DNA of 30,104 bases from JBOZRQ01 sp050789255 (GTDB lineage: Bacteria; Bacillota; Sulfobacillia; Symbiobacteriales; Symbiobacteriaceae). Made by a program: the position numbers and the translations under genes. Positions within the stretch are counted from its first letter, which is position 1. Each line of letters starts with the position of its first letter. The stretch spans positions 1 to 30,104 of the forward strand of contig JBOZRQ010000041.1 in assembly GCA_050789255.1 (NCBI GenBank), in the 5' to 3' direction. The notes beneath the pieces were generated by a model. The model ran no database searches. It had not been told where the DNA came from and was given only the letters and a program-made list of their open reading frames with translations. Of this stretch, positions 14,683-22,599 are shown one piece after another.

Positions 14683-15417
14683 ATGAATCCAAGGGTGGAT
14701 GGAGTCAGGGGTGACCTCCTCCGATGGGCGAGGGAGCAACAGGGCTTAACTATGCGAAACGTTGCGGAACTGGGTGGACCGGGCCCTAGCTATCTCAGCG
14801 AACTTGAGACCGGAAAACGCTCGTCTGTGAGTCGCTCGTGTTTTGTCCGGTGGCTGGAAGCGCTCCGTGTCACGGAGGACTTCGCTCTGGGGCGTATCGC
14901 ACGTTATCATGAGCATCCTGAGAAGTGCTGCGGTCTGGCCTCTGAGGTGGCTGCGACCATTCGGGAAGACTGGGCGGAGAACACTGCTTGGAGAGCACTG
15001 GACCCCCTCACACGAGCCCAGAAGGTCCTCCACCTTATCGCGACCGAGTCCAAAAAACTCCCCGAGGTCGTTTTGGCCTATGTGCTAGGAATCGAAAGGA
15101 AGGTTCTTGAGGAACAGATCCGAGGAGAGCTGTTGATCACGGCGGAGGAACTCAGGGCGATTTCGGATATCGCCGGTCTGCCGGACTGCTTTATTAAATA
15201 CGGGATTTTCGAGGAGACGACAAACCCGGGGGAGATCGGGCTGTACCTCAGAACCCTGGAACTTGCGAAAACCAAGGGAATATCTCCGGAGCAGTTGGCC
15301 CAGATCATTTTGACATGGGACTACTACATGGCTCTGCGGGCAGTACGCGAACGAGGAGCATCGGATCCTTCGCTCAATGATCTGTTGTCGTTTGGCGGAG
15401 CGCTTCTAAAGGCATAG
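14683..15417 (+). CDS. XRE-family transcriptional regulator
   Basis: The ATG at 14683 has AAGGGGG six bases upstream. The 244-residue product has an N-terminal XRE HTH at about residues 8-62 (LLRWAREQQGLTMRNVAELGGPGPSYLSELETGKR). A second HTH-like stretch lies at about 143-182 (VLGIERKVLEEQIRGELLITAEELRAISDIAGLP), and the rest is helical. It is divergent from the TPR-peptide operon, with a direct repeat and palindrome between them, so it is the obvious candidate regulator of that operon. A terminator follows at 15464-15499. Confidence 0.85.
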   Translation: MNPRVDGVRGDLLRWAREQQGLTMRNVAELGGPGPSYLSELETGKRSSVSRSCFVRWLEALRVTEDFALGRIARYHEHPEKCCGLASEVAATIREDWAENTAWRALDPLTRAQKVLHLIATESKKLPEVVLAYVLGIERKVLEEQIRGELLITAEELRAISDIAGLPDCFIKYGIFEETTNPGEIGLYLRTLELAKTKGISPEQLAQIILTWDYYMALRAVRERGASDPSLNDLLSFGGALLKA

Positions 15418-15463
15418 GTGTCCCTGCTGTGTGCTGCCGACAATAGCCTTCTCGCATTGAGCC

Positions 15464-15499
15464 GGCCCCCGGTGTTCACCTACGGTGACACCGGGGGCC
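15464..15499 (+). terminator. Terminator after the XRE gene
   Basis: A 16-bp stem (GGCCCCCGGTGT..CACC with its complement, one bulged T) is followed by GTTCGTTTCGT. It lies 46 bases after the XRE stop. Confidence 0.75.
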
Positions 15500-15555
15500 G
15501 TTCGTTTCGTAGGCTTGGTGACCGCACACGGCCACCCTCCGTTTTCGCCGGCATC

Positions 15556-15616
15556 GAAAATTTCACCGGATTTTTTCGTCGCACGACTTGCATTTCTTTG
15601 GTGTTTCTGGTAATTA
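15556..15616 (+). promoter_or_regulatory. Promoter of the 15665 gene with upstream shared motif
   Basis: TTGCAT (15588-15593), a 17-base spacer and TAATTA (15611-15616) form a sigma-A-like promoter. GAAAATTTCACC (15556-15567), 20 bases upstream of the -35, is an exact 12-base match to the element in the TPR promoter (14517-14528). Confidence 0.6.
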
Positions 15617-15664
15617 TTAGGATAGAAGGAGCCGGAATCACTTCGCTAACTAAGGAGGATGAGG

Positions 15665-15994
15665 ATGCCTACCTTGGCCGAACTGTTTCGCTGGCTCGGA
15701 ACAGGTGTCGAGAAAGTTCGCGAGTGCCTTTCACCTCGGAGCGAAAATGCAACCTCGGTCCGTCCGGTTGAGACAGGCAAAGAGGTGACGGTAGAACTTC
15801 ACTCAGCCGACTTCGACATCACAATCAAAACACGTGACCCCCAAATCGCCGTACAAAAGAACAGCGGCCGCGCACAGCGCTGCCGCACATCCAGTACTTC
15901 GGTGGCAGAGCCTGCCCCCCGTAAGCCCGTTAAGGAGGATCGCACACGGAAGAACTCTGCTCCACCGCCACTGAAAGACCAACGGCCGAGATAA
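15665..15994 (+). CDS. Hypothetical 109-residue protein
   Basis: The ATG at 15665 has AAGGAGG six bases upstream; the ATG at 15659 is too close to it. The N-terminus (MPTLAELFRWLGTGVEKVREC) is an amphipathic helix, followed by a beta-rich core (TGKEVTVELHSADFDITIKTRDPQIAV) and a disordered basic, Pro-rich tail. No family is recognised. The promoter shares a 12-base element with the TPR-peptide operon, so it may be an output gene of that system. The AT-richer composition differs from its neighbours. Confidence 0.6.
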   Translation: MPTLAELFRWLGTGVEKVRECLSPRSENATSVRPVETGKEVTVELHSADFDITIKTRDPQIAVQKNSGRAQRCRTSSTSVAEPAPRKPVKEDRTRKNSAPPPLKDQRPR

Positions 15995-15998
15995 TCGG

Positions 15999-16886
15999 TC
16001 AGCCGTTTCCTCGCTCCTGGCCCACCGGCACCAGCACGATCTTGCCGTCCTCGACTACGAGCTTGACCCGGTCCTTGAGGCCCACCTCGGCGAGCATCTC
16101 CTGGGGGATCTGCAGGCGCCCGGCGGAGTCAAGCACGGTGTGCTCCTCGTGGACCTCTAGCTCCTGCTGGCCCTCCTCGGTCTCGATTACCTCGACCCGG
16201 CGCACCGCCTCGGTGGAGATCTTCCCGTCCCGGATATGGACGAACCGGTCCACCGAGCGGGCCATCTGCTGGTCGTGGGTGACGATCACGATCGTCGTGC
16301 CGTAGCGGCGATTGATATCCCGGAAGATCTCCAGGATCAGCCCCGCGGTGCGGGTATCGACCGAGCCGGTGGGCTCGTCGGCCAGGAGGAGCTGGGGCTG
16401 ATTGGCCAGCGCCAGGGCGATGGCGACCCGCTGCTGCTCGCCGCCCGACAGGCTGGTCAGGCGGTGGTGCAGGCGGTCGCCGAGCCCCACGGCCGTCAAC
16501 AGCTCTACGGCCTTCTCCTTGCCAGACTTCCCGGTGAGGGCCATGGGCAGCATGACGTTCTCCAGGGCCGTGAGGTAGGGAATCAGGTTGCGGGCGTTGT
16601 TCTGCCAGACGAAGCCGACCATCTCCCGCTTGTAGCGGACCCGCTCGCCTTCGGAAATCTTCAGCAGGTCCCAGGGGCCCACGTTGCAGCGCCCGGCGGA
16701 CGGGGTGTCCAGGCCGCCGAGAATGTTGAGCAGGGTTGACTTGCCCGAGCCGGAGTTGCCGATAATCGCCATGATTTCGCCCTGGCGAATGGTCAGGTCG
16801 AGGCCCTGCAGTGCGAAGACCTCCAGGTCGTTGGCCTTGTAGATCTTCACCACGCCTTCGCAGCGGATCAGTGCCTCCTCGCTCAT
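15999..16886 (-). CDS. ABC ATPase (LolD/MacB type) with C-terminal AbrB-like domain
   Basis: Residues 1-220 are an ABC ATPase: Walker A GNSGSGKST, signature LSGGEQQR, Walker B LLLADEPTGSVD, H-loop VTHD. Residues about 248-288 (VLDSAGRLQIPQEMLAEVGLKDRVKLVVEDGKIVLVP) are a clear SpoVT/AbrB-type swapped-hairpin sequence, unusual on a transporter ATPase. The start overlaps the upstream ATPase stop (ATGA). No permease gene is adjacent, so its membrane partner is encoded elsewhere or outside the window. Confidence 0.88.
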   Translation of the reverse strand: MSEEALIRCEGVVKIYKANDLEVFALQGLDLTIRQGEIMAIIGNSGSGKSTLLNILGGLDTPSAGRCNVGPWDLLKISEGERVRYKREMVGFVWQNNARNLIPYLTALENVMLPMALTGKSGKEKAVELLTAVGLGDRLHHRLTSLSGGEQQRVAIALALANQPQLLLADEPTGSVDTRTAGLILEIFRDINRRYGTTIVIVTHDQQMARSVDRFVHIRDGKISTEAVRRVEVIETEEGQQELEVHEEHTVLDSAGRLQIPQEMLAEVGLKDRVKLVVEDGKIVLVPVGQERGNG

Positions 16887-17581
16887 ACCGTCACCTCCTC
16901 CCCCTTCGTGACCTCGGTGACGAGGCCGTCGGCGAGGTTGTAGGTGATGTCGGCCAGGCTGACGATGGCCGGGTCGTGGGTGGTCATGCAGATCGCCACG
17001 CCGTGCTCCTGCACCAGGCTGCGGAAGAGCGCCATGATCTGGAGGGCCGTGCGGCTGTCCAGCTCGCCGGTGGGCTCATCGGCCAGGATCAGGTCGGGCC
17101 GGGTCGCCAGGGCGCGGGCGACGGCCACCCGCTGCTGCTGGCCGCCCGAGAGCTCGAAGGGCCGGTGGTGCGACCACTTGGTGAGCCCCACCACCTCCAG
17201 GCACTCCTTGGCCCGCTTCTCCCGCTCTGTGGCGCCGACGCCGGCGATGCGCAGCGGCAGCTCTACGTTCTCCTCGGCGGAGAGCAGCGGCATGAGGGCG
17301 AAGGACTGGAAGACATAGCCGACCCGATGGCGGCGCAGCACGGTGAGGTCGACGTCGGACAGCTCGCCGAGCACCTTGCCGTCGAAGATCACCTGTCCGG
17401 AGGTGGGCTTATCCAGGCCGCCGAGGCAGTTGAGCAGCGTGGTTTTACCAGAGCCGGAGCGGCCCTTCAGGGCCACCAGCGTGCCCCGGTCGATCTCCAG
17501 GTTGACCCCCCGGAGGGCGTGGACCGGGTTGGCGGCGGTGCCATAGGTGCGGTGCAGGTCCTTGACGGCGAGTAGTGGCAT
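16883..17581 (-). CDS. ABC transporter ATP-binding protein (LolD/MacB type)
   Basis: The 232-residue ATPase has Walker A KGRSGSGKTT, signature LSGGQQQR, Walker B LILADEPTGELDS and H-loop TTHD. It is the second ATPase of a coupled pair with 15999-16886; two different ATPases in tandem suggest a heterodimeric exporter with an FtsX-like permease that is not in this window. It starts 26 bases after the ThDP enzyme stop, with GGGGAGG about 13 bases before the ATG. Confidence 0.9.
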   Translation of the reverse strand: MPLLAVKDLHRTYGTAANPVHALRGVNLEIDRGTLVALKGRSGSGKTTLLNCLGGLDKPTSGQVIFDGKVLGELSDVDLTVLRRHRVGYVFQSFALMPLLSAEENVELPLRIAGVGATEREKRAKECLEVVGLTKWSHHRPFELSGGQQQRVAVARALATRPDLILADEPTGELDSRTALQIMALFRSLVQEHGVAICMTTHDPAIVSLADITYNLADGLVTEVTKGEEVTV

Positions 17582-17607
17582 GACGGGTGGAAGACCTCCC
17601 CGGTGAG

Positions 17608-19239
17608 TTAGATGCTGATCGCTCCTGCGCGGAAGTCGCTGGCGCCCAGCTTGACGTTGACCACGGCCACCTTGCCGGAGGCGAAGGCCCGGGTCAGGGC
17701 GGGCCGGAGATCGTCGGGCGACTCCACGTACTCGGCATGGGCGCCGAGCGCTGCGGCGGCCTGGTCGTAGCGGGTGTGCTCCAGCGCCGTGGCCGGGGAC
17801 CGGTCGGCGCCAAAGAGCTCGACCTGGCCGCGGCGGATCTGCGTCCAGCCGGCATCGTTGCCGATGACGACCGTGAAGGGAATCCCCTGGCGTGCGGCGG
17901 CCTCGATCTCCATGAGGTTGATGCCGGCGGTGCCGTCGCCCAGGAAGAGCACAATCTGCGAGTCAGGGCGGGCCAGCTTGGCGGCCATAGCAAAGCCCAT
18001 GCCCACGCCGAGCGTCCCCAGGGGGCCGGGGTCCATCCAGCCGGCGGGGTACTGCCGCACCCGGACCACGGAGGCGGCCGTGGCGACGAAGTCACCGCCG
18101 TCACCGATAAAGACGGTCCGCTCGGGCGCCGCTGCATCGACCTCGGCACACAGGCGCAGGGGGTCAACGGGGCTGGCGTTCGATGTAAGGGCGCCGGCCA
18201 CCTTGCCGCGCTGCTTCTCCTCCACCGCTGCCAGCTTCTCCAGCCAGGCGCCCCGGTCGCCCGCCGGGCTGATGCCCAGTGCGAGCAACTGGGCCATGAC
18301 GGCGCCGCTGTCGCCCGGGATGGCGATATCGGCAGCGCGGTTGCGGCCAGGCTCGGCGGGGTCAAGATCCACCTGGATCAGCTTGCAGGTGTCGTTCCAG
18401 AGGGGCTGGCCGCCGTAGTTGAGCCGGAAGTCCAGCGGGGTACCGAAGACCAGCGCCACGTCCGCCTCGGCCAGGGCGGCCTTGCGGGACCGGCCCCAGC
18501 GGGTATCGAGCAGGCCCCGGGCCATCCCGGAGACGTACACCGGCGCCTGCACCGCCTCGGCGAAGGCCCGGGCCGCTTCCCACTTGGGCGACCAGCGGAT
18601 CTGGCTGCCCACGAGCACCAGGGGCCGCTCGGCCTGGCGGAGCATCTCGGCGGCGGCGGCGACCCGCTCCAGGTCGCCGGGCTGGGCCGGGCGCCCGCCG
18701 TAGGGCGCAGGGAAGGTGACCTCGGACGGCTCGACGGCGTTAAAGAGCATGTCGACGGGCATCTCCAGGTAGACGGGGCCGGGCACGCCCGACATGGCCT
18801 GCCGGAAGGCCGTGGCCACCATCTCGGCGGCGCGCTTCGGGTCGGTGACCTGCGCCTGCCACTTGGTGATGGGGCGGATGACGCTGAGCAGGTCCATCTC
18901 CTGCAGGGAGCCCTTGCCGGAGAGGCCGTAAGGCCCCTGCCCGCCGATGATCACCACCGGGCTCTGGGCCCGGTAGGCGTTGGCGATGCCGGTCATCGCG
19001 TTGGTGACGCCGGGCCCCGCCGTGACGATGGCCACGCCCGGGCGCCCCTTCAGCCGCGACCAGCCGTCAGCTGCGAAGACGGCGGTCTGCTCGTGGCGCA
19101 CATCGACCACCCGGATCCCCTCATCCAGGCAGCCGTCGTAAATCGACATGACGTGCCCGCCGCATAGCGTGAAGACAACCTCGGTACCCTCGTTCTTGAG
19201 CGCCCGCGCTACGATCTTGCCCGCGTGATTGTAGCTCAA
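17608..19239 (-). CDS. Thiamine-diphosphate enzyme, acetolactate synthase-like
   Basis: The 543-residue protein has the three domains of the IlvB/POX class. The catalytic Glu is in VRHEQTAVFAADGW (about residue 50), TAGPGVTNAMTGIANA follows, and the ThDP-Mg motif runs from GDGTAGINLMEIEAAA to VVIGND. The C-terminus (SDFRAGAISI) and KGSLQEMD resemble the acetolactate-synthase-like / 2-hydroxyacyl-CoA lyase group rather than true IlvB, and no ilvN partner is present. Substrate is open. The start is TTG 19239 with AAAGGGGG upstream. It lies 20 bases after the MFS gene in an operon-like run. Confidence 0.85.
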   Translation of the reverse strand: MSYNHAGKIVARALKNEGTEVVFTLCGGHVMSIYDGCLDEGIRVVDVRHEQTAVFAADGWSRLKGRPGVAIVTAGPGVTNAMTGIANAYRAQSPVVIIGGQGPYGLSGKGSLQEMDLLSVIRPITKWQAQVTDPKRAAEMVATAFRQAMSGVPGPVYLEMPVDMLFNAVEPSEVTFPAPYGGRPAQPGDLERVAAAAEMLRQAERPLVLVGSQIRWSPKWEAARAFAEAVQAPVYVSGMARGLLDTRWGRSRKAALAEADVALVFGTPLDFRLNYGGQPLWNDTCKLIQVDLDPAEPGRNRAADIAIPGDSGAVMAQLLALGISPAGDRGAWLEKLAAVEEKQRGKVAGALTSNASPVDPLRLCAEVDAAAPERTVFIGDGGDFVATAASVVRVRQYPAGWMDPGPLGTLGVGMGFAMAAKLARPDSQIVLFLGDGTAGINLMEIEAAARQGIPFTVVIGNDAGWTQIRRGQVELFGADRSPATALEHTRYDQAAAALGAHAEYVESPDDLRPALTRAFASGKVAVVNVKLGASDFRAGAISI

Positions 19240-19259
19240 CCCCTGCGTCCCCCTTTAGG

Positions 19260-20477
19260 CTACGCCGGCTCCCTTCGGCTGACCGGCGGCAATGCCCAGC
19301 TCAGCAGCAGGGCCGGCAGCCCGAGGCACGCCGTCACCTGCAGCACCGTGACCACGCCCCAGCGGTCGGCGATCATGCCGAGCACCAGTGCGCCCACCCC
19401 GCCCAAGCCAAAGGCCAGACCCAGGTTGATGCCCGAAGCCAGTCCCAGGCTCCGGGGCATGTACTGCTGGGTCATGACCAAAGTGGTCGTAAAGGTGGAG
19501 ACGACGACAAAGCCCGCTGCGAAGAGGGTGGCGAGGAGGGTGACGCCGGAGAGGTAGGGCAGGGCAAACTGCAGCGGGAGCAAAACGGCAAAGGAGAGCA
19601 CCAGCATGCGCTTGGTGCCGATGCGGTCGGCCAGCGGCGCCCCGAAGAGGGTGCCGAAGACCCCGGCGAACAGGTAGGTCAACTGCACATAGCTGGCGGT
19701 CTCCTGAGAGTTACCCAGGATATCGATCCAGTAGAACGGCAGGTAGCTGACAACGCCCAGATTGATGATCGACCGGATGATCACCACCAGCGTCAGGGTG
19801 ATGGTGCCGCGCCAGTTGGTGGCCGGCTGCGCATCCCTACGGCCGCCCTTGCTGGGGACGGTCTCCGCCTCCAGCCGCTGCCACCGGGGCAACAGCCGGA
19901 AGATGACCAGGCCCAGCAGCCCCGGCAGCACGAAGCCCCAGGCGGTGCCCGACATGCCGCCGCCAAAGGCGACCAGCGCCGCCCCGTAGACCGTGCCAAG
20001 GGCGTACCCGGCGTTGCCGCCCACGCTGTAGATCGCCATCGCCCGGGCCTGCCGGCTGCCGCCCAGGTTGTGCGCTGCGTGGGCGCCCTCCGGGTGGAAG
20101 GCGGCGGTGCCCAGGGCGCTCACCACCACGGCCACAAGCACCAGCCAGTAGCTAGGCATGAACCCGATCGCCGCCAGGCCGAGTCCGGCGAACAGCAGGC
20201 TGGCCGGCACCAGCCAGCGCTTCTCGGCTTTGTCGCTGAGAAGGCCGAAGAAGGGTTGGGTAAAGGACGAGGTCAGGCTGGAGAAGAGCATAACGTTACC
20301 CACCAGGGTGTAAGAGAGCGAGAAGTGCTCTCGGAGCGCAGGCAGCAGCGAGACCAGGGCGCCCGATGAGAGGTCGATGATCCCGTGGGACAGGCTCAGC
20401 AGCCACAGAAAGCCCAGCGCTCGGCGCTCCGAAGAGGGTATCGGTTCGGCAACCACAGTTGTATGAAGTCCTCCCAT
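19260..20477 (-). CDS. MFS transporter, fosmidomycin-resistance (Fsr)-like
   Basis: The 405-residue protein has about 12 membrane helices. Its N-terminal helix (SLSHGIIDLSSGALVSLLPALREHF), SSLTSSFTQPFFGLLSDK and the AAFHPEGAHAA motif are typical of the Fsr subgroup of MFS drug exporters. The ATG at 20477 lacks a ribosome site; a GTG at 20456 with GGGAGG upstream is an alternative. It is first in a four-gene minus-strand run (MFS, ThDP enzyme, two ABC ATPases). The actual substrate is unknown. Confidence 0.85.
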   Translation of the reverse strand: MGGLHTTVVAEPIPSSERRALGFLWLLSLSHGIIDLSSGALVSLLPALREHFSLSYTLVGNVMLFSSLTSSFTQPFFGLLSDKAEKRWLVPASLLFAGLGLAAIGFMPSYWLVLVAVVVSALGTAAFHPEGAHAAHNLGGSRQARAMAIYSVGGNAGYALGTVYGAALVAFGGGMSGTAWGFVLPGLLGLVIFRLLPRWQRLEAETVPSKGGRRDAQPATNWRGTITLTLVVIIRSIINLGVVSYLPFYWIDILGNSQETASYVQLTYLFAGVFGTLFGAPLADRIGTKRMLVLSFAVLLPLQFALPYLSGVTLLATLFAAGFVVVSTFTTTLVMTQQYMPRSLGLASGINLGLAFGLGGVGALVLGMIADRWGVVTVLQVTACLGLPALLLSWALPPVSRREPA

Positions 20478-20485
20478 GGAGCAAG

Positions 20486-20498
20486 CTTAGTACCTAAG
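20486..20498. promoter_or_regulatory. Palindrome in the divergent region before the MFS gene
   Basis: CTTAGTACCTAAG has perfect 5-base arms around TAC. It lies 9 bases before the MFS start and may be an operator for that operon. Confidence 0.35.
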
Positions 20499-20611
20499 AA
20501 GTTCGGTTTCCTTACGGTGAACGCCTGCTCTATTCAGAGATTCCCAAGAGGAGACCTGGATGCGAAGTCGAATTCGGAGGTAGTTAGACTCAACGAGAAA
20601 AGGGCGAGAAC

Positions 20612-21301
20612 GTGCATCGGACAAAATGGGCCCTCGGCTTTGTCATGATGGTTTTCGGTCTCCTTCTGACCACGCAGTTCCGCGTGGTGCAGCAAACCCC
20701 GGTCGATCCCGGCAAACGCCGTGCAGAAGAGATCGCACAAGATTTGAAGGCATCGGAAGAGGCCCTGAAGGCCTCGGAGGCAGAGCGGGCCAAGCTGGCG
20801 GCGGAGCTGGACAGGCTGCAAAAGTCCACCCCCAGCACGGCGCCGGCGCCCCAACGGGACATCTCCGGCCTGGAGTTGCTCGCCGGCACCGTTGAGGCGC
20901 AGGGACCGGGTCTTATCGTCACGCTCGTGGAGTCCACCGAGGGCGGCGCAACCACCGCCCAAATCTCCGACGAAGACCTCTGGCGGGTCGTCAACGAACT
21001 GCTGGCCGCCGGCGCCGAGGCGTTGGCGGTCAACGGGCACCGGCTGACCTCCGTCACCGGAATCCGCAAGGTCGGGCAGCGCATGCTGGTCCACAACGCC
21101 ATGGTCAGCTCCCCGATTGAGGTACAGGCGATCGGCAACGCTGCGGTCCTGGAGGCCTCCCTGAAGCTCCGTGGCGGCGTGGCAGAGTTTCTGGAGAAGT
21201 GGGGCATCAAGGTAACGATCCGGCGCAGCGAATCGATTCGAATCCCTGCCGTGCGAGTGCCGCCAACCTTTTTATACGCAAAGCCCGTCACAAAGCAATA
21301 G
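20612..21301 (+). CDS. DUF881 (YlxW-like) membrane-anchored protein
   Basis: The start is GTG 20612 with AAGGG about 9 bases upstream. The 229-residue product has one N-terminal membrane segment (WALGFVMMVFGLLLTTQF), a coiled-coil (residues 33-70, heptads such as EEIAQDLKASEEALKASEAERAKLAAELDRLQK) and the DUF881 domain (GLELLAGTVEAQGPGLIVTL, ELLAAGAEALAVNGHRL, AIGNAAVLEASLKLRGG). DUF881 proteins lie near division genes in Firmicutes, but none is adjacent here. A tiny Arg-rich ORF (20560-20583) precedes it. Confidence 0.88.
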   Translation: MHRTKWALGFVMMVFGLLLTTQFRVVQQTPVDPGKRRAEEIAQDLKASEEALKASEAERAKLAAELDRLQKSTPSTAPAPQRDISGLELLAGTVEAQGPGLIVTLVESTEGGATTAQISDEDLWRVVNELLAAGAEALAVNGHRLTSVTGIRKVGQRMLVHNAMVSSPIEVQAIGNAAVLEASLKLRGGVAEFLEKWGIKVTIRRSESIRIPAVRVPPTFLYAKPVTKQ

Positions 21302-21313
21302 GATCGATCTCCG

Positions 21314-21349
21314 CCGGGGTCTGCTGTCGCAGACCCCGGTCACGTTGTT
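21314..21349 (+). terminator. Terminator of the DUF881 gene
   Basis: CCGGGGTCTGC and GCAGACCCCGG form a perfect 11-bp stem around TGTC, followed by TCACGTTGTTT. Confidence 0.8.
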
Positions 21350-21351
21350 TG

Positions 21352-21394
21352 CGTGAGCGTTGTCACAGATCATGCACGCCTGAAGAGCGACAAT
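21352..21394 (+). promoter_or_regulatory. CRP/FNR-like site and -10 box before nirK
   Basis: CGTGA-GCGTTG-TCACA (21352-21367) matches the CRP consensus TGTGA-N6-TCACA at 9 of 10 positions. GACAAT at 21389-21394 would place the start near 21401, putting the site at about -41.5, the class II activator position. Regulator unknown; anaerobic or NO-responsive control is inference. Confidence 0.5.
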
Positions 21395-21452
21395 GAGGCT
21401 GTCAAGAGCACCGAATCACAGCACTTCAACCTCTTCAGAAAGGGTGCATGAA

Positions 21453-22550
21453 ATGAGCAGGAGCAAATGGATTCCCGTCGGTATCGCTGGTGCTGCGCTG
21501 GCGATGGCGGGTTGGGGCGTTATTACCGCACAGAGCCTGGCCAAACAGCTAACGGAGGTTCAGGGCAAGCTAACCCCGGCGGCCAGCCAACCTGCACCGG
21601 CCAAGGAAGGTGCAGTCGATATCCGTAAGACGCCGTGGGATCTGCCCGGCGCCATTACCCGGAAAGAAAGCCAGAAGGTCGTCGTGAGCCTGGAGACCGT
21701 CGAGACGGTCGGCAAGCTGGCTGACGGCACCACCTACACCTATTGGACCTTCAATAAGACCGTTCCCGGCCCCATGGTGCGTGTGCGTGAGGGCGACACG
21801 GTGGAGGTCCACCTGAAGAACAGCCCGACCAGCACGCAGATTCACTCCATCGACCTGCACGCCGTGACTGGCCCTGGCGGCGGCGCCGCATCGGCCCAGG
21901 CCAAGCCCGGCGAGGAGAAGGTCTTCAGCTTCAAGGCGCTCAACCCGGGCGTGTACGTCTACCACTGCGCCACCCCGCATATCCCGTCGCACATCGCCCA
22001 GGGCATGTACGGCATGATCGTGGTGGAGCCCAAGGACGGCCTGGCCCCGGTTGACAAGGAGTTCTATGTGATGCAGGGCGAGGTCTACGCCAGCGGCCCG
22101 GTCGGTCAGAAGGGCCACCACGAGCTCAACTCGGCGAACCTGAGCGACGAGATGCCCAACTACGTGGTCTTCAACGGCGCCTTCCAGGCCCTGACCGGCG
22201 ACATGACCATGAAGGCGAAGGTGGGCGATCGCATCCGCATCTTCGTGGGCAACGGCGGTCCCAACCTGGTCTCCTCCTTCCACATCATCGGCGAGATCTT
22301 CGATAAGGTGCATCCCGAGGGCGCCACCGAGGCGCTGAGCAACGTGCAGACCACGCTGATCCCCGCCGGCGGTGCGACCTGGGTCGAGTTCAAGGCCGAG
22401 GTGCCTGGGCGCTACCAGCTGGTGGATCACTCGATCAGCCGGGCGATCAACAAGGGCGCCGTCGGATTCCTCGAGGTGGAAGGCCAGGTTGACACGACGA
22501 TCTACCACGACCCGAACGGCCACCCGATGCCCGGCATGGGCGGACACTAG
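21453..22550 (+). CDS. nirK: Copper-containing nitrite reductase, NirK-like
   Basis: The 365-residue product has an N-terminal signal/anchor (PVGIAGAALAMAGWGVIT) and two cupredoxin domains. The first holds HSIDLHAVTGPGGG (type 1 His, catalytic Asp, type 2 His) and YHCATPHIPSHIAQGM (type 2 His, type 1 Cys, His and Met). The second has SSFHIIG (active-site His) and VDHSISRA (type 2 His). All expected ligands are therefore present. It reduces nitrite to NO outside the membrane. ATG 21453 has AAAGGG upstream; a longer frame starts at 21393. It has a CRP/FNR-like site and is followed by a terminator. Confidence 0.9.
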   Translation: MSRSKWIPVGIAGAALAMAGWGVITAQSLAKQLTEVQGKLTPAASQPAPAKEGAVDIRKTPWDLPGAITRKESQKVVVSLETVETVGKLADGTTYTYWTFNKTVPGPMVRVREGDTVEVHLKNSPTSTQIHSIDLHAVTGPGGGAASAQAKPGEEKVFSFKALNPGVYVYHCATPHIPSHIAQGMYGMIVVEPKDGLAPVDKEFYVMQGEVYASGPVGQKGHHELNSANLSDEMPNYVVFNGAFQALTGDMTMKAKVGDRIRIFVGNGGPNLVSSFHIIGEIFDKVHPEGATEALSNVQTTLIPAGGATWVEFKAEVPGRYQLVDHSISRAINKGAVGFLEVEGQVDTTIYHDPNGHPMPGMGGH

Positions 22551-22560
22551 GCCAAAGCAA

Positions 22561-22596
22561 GAAGCCCCTCGGTCAGCACGACCGGGGGGCTTTTCT
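22561..22596 (+). terminator. Terminator of nirK
   Basis: A hairpin GAAGCCCCTCGGTC with GACCGGGGGGCTTTTC lies 10 bases after the nirK stop, ending in TTTTC. Confidence 0.85.
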
Positions 22597-22599
22597 GTA

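Noticed and set aside
17587..19167. Long plus-strand open frame opposite the ThDP enzyme
   Set aside because: Antisense shadow of a full-length enzyme with clear motifs.
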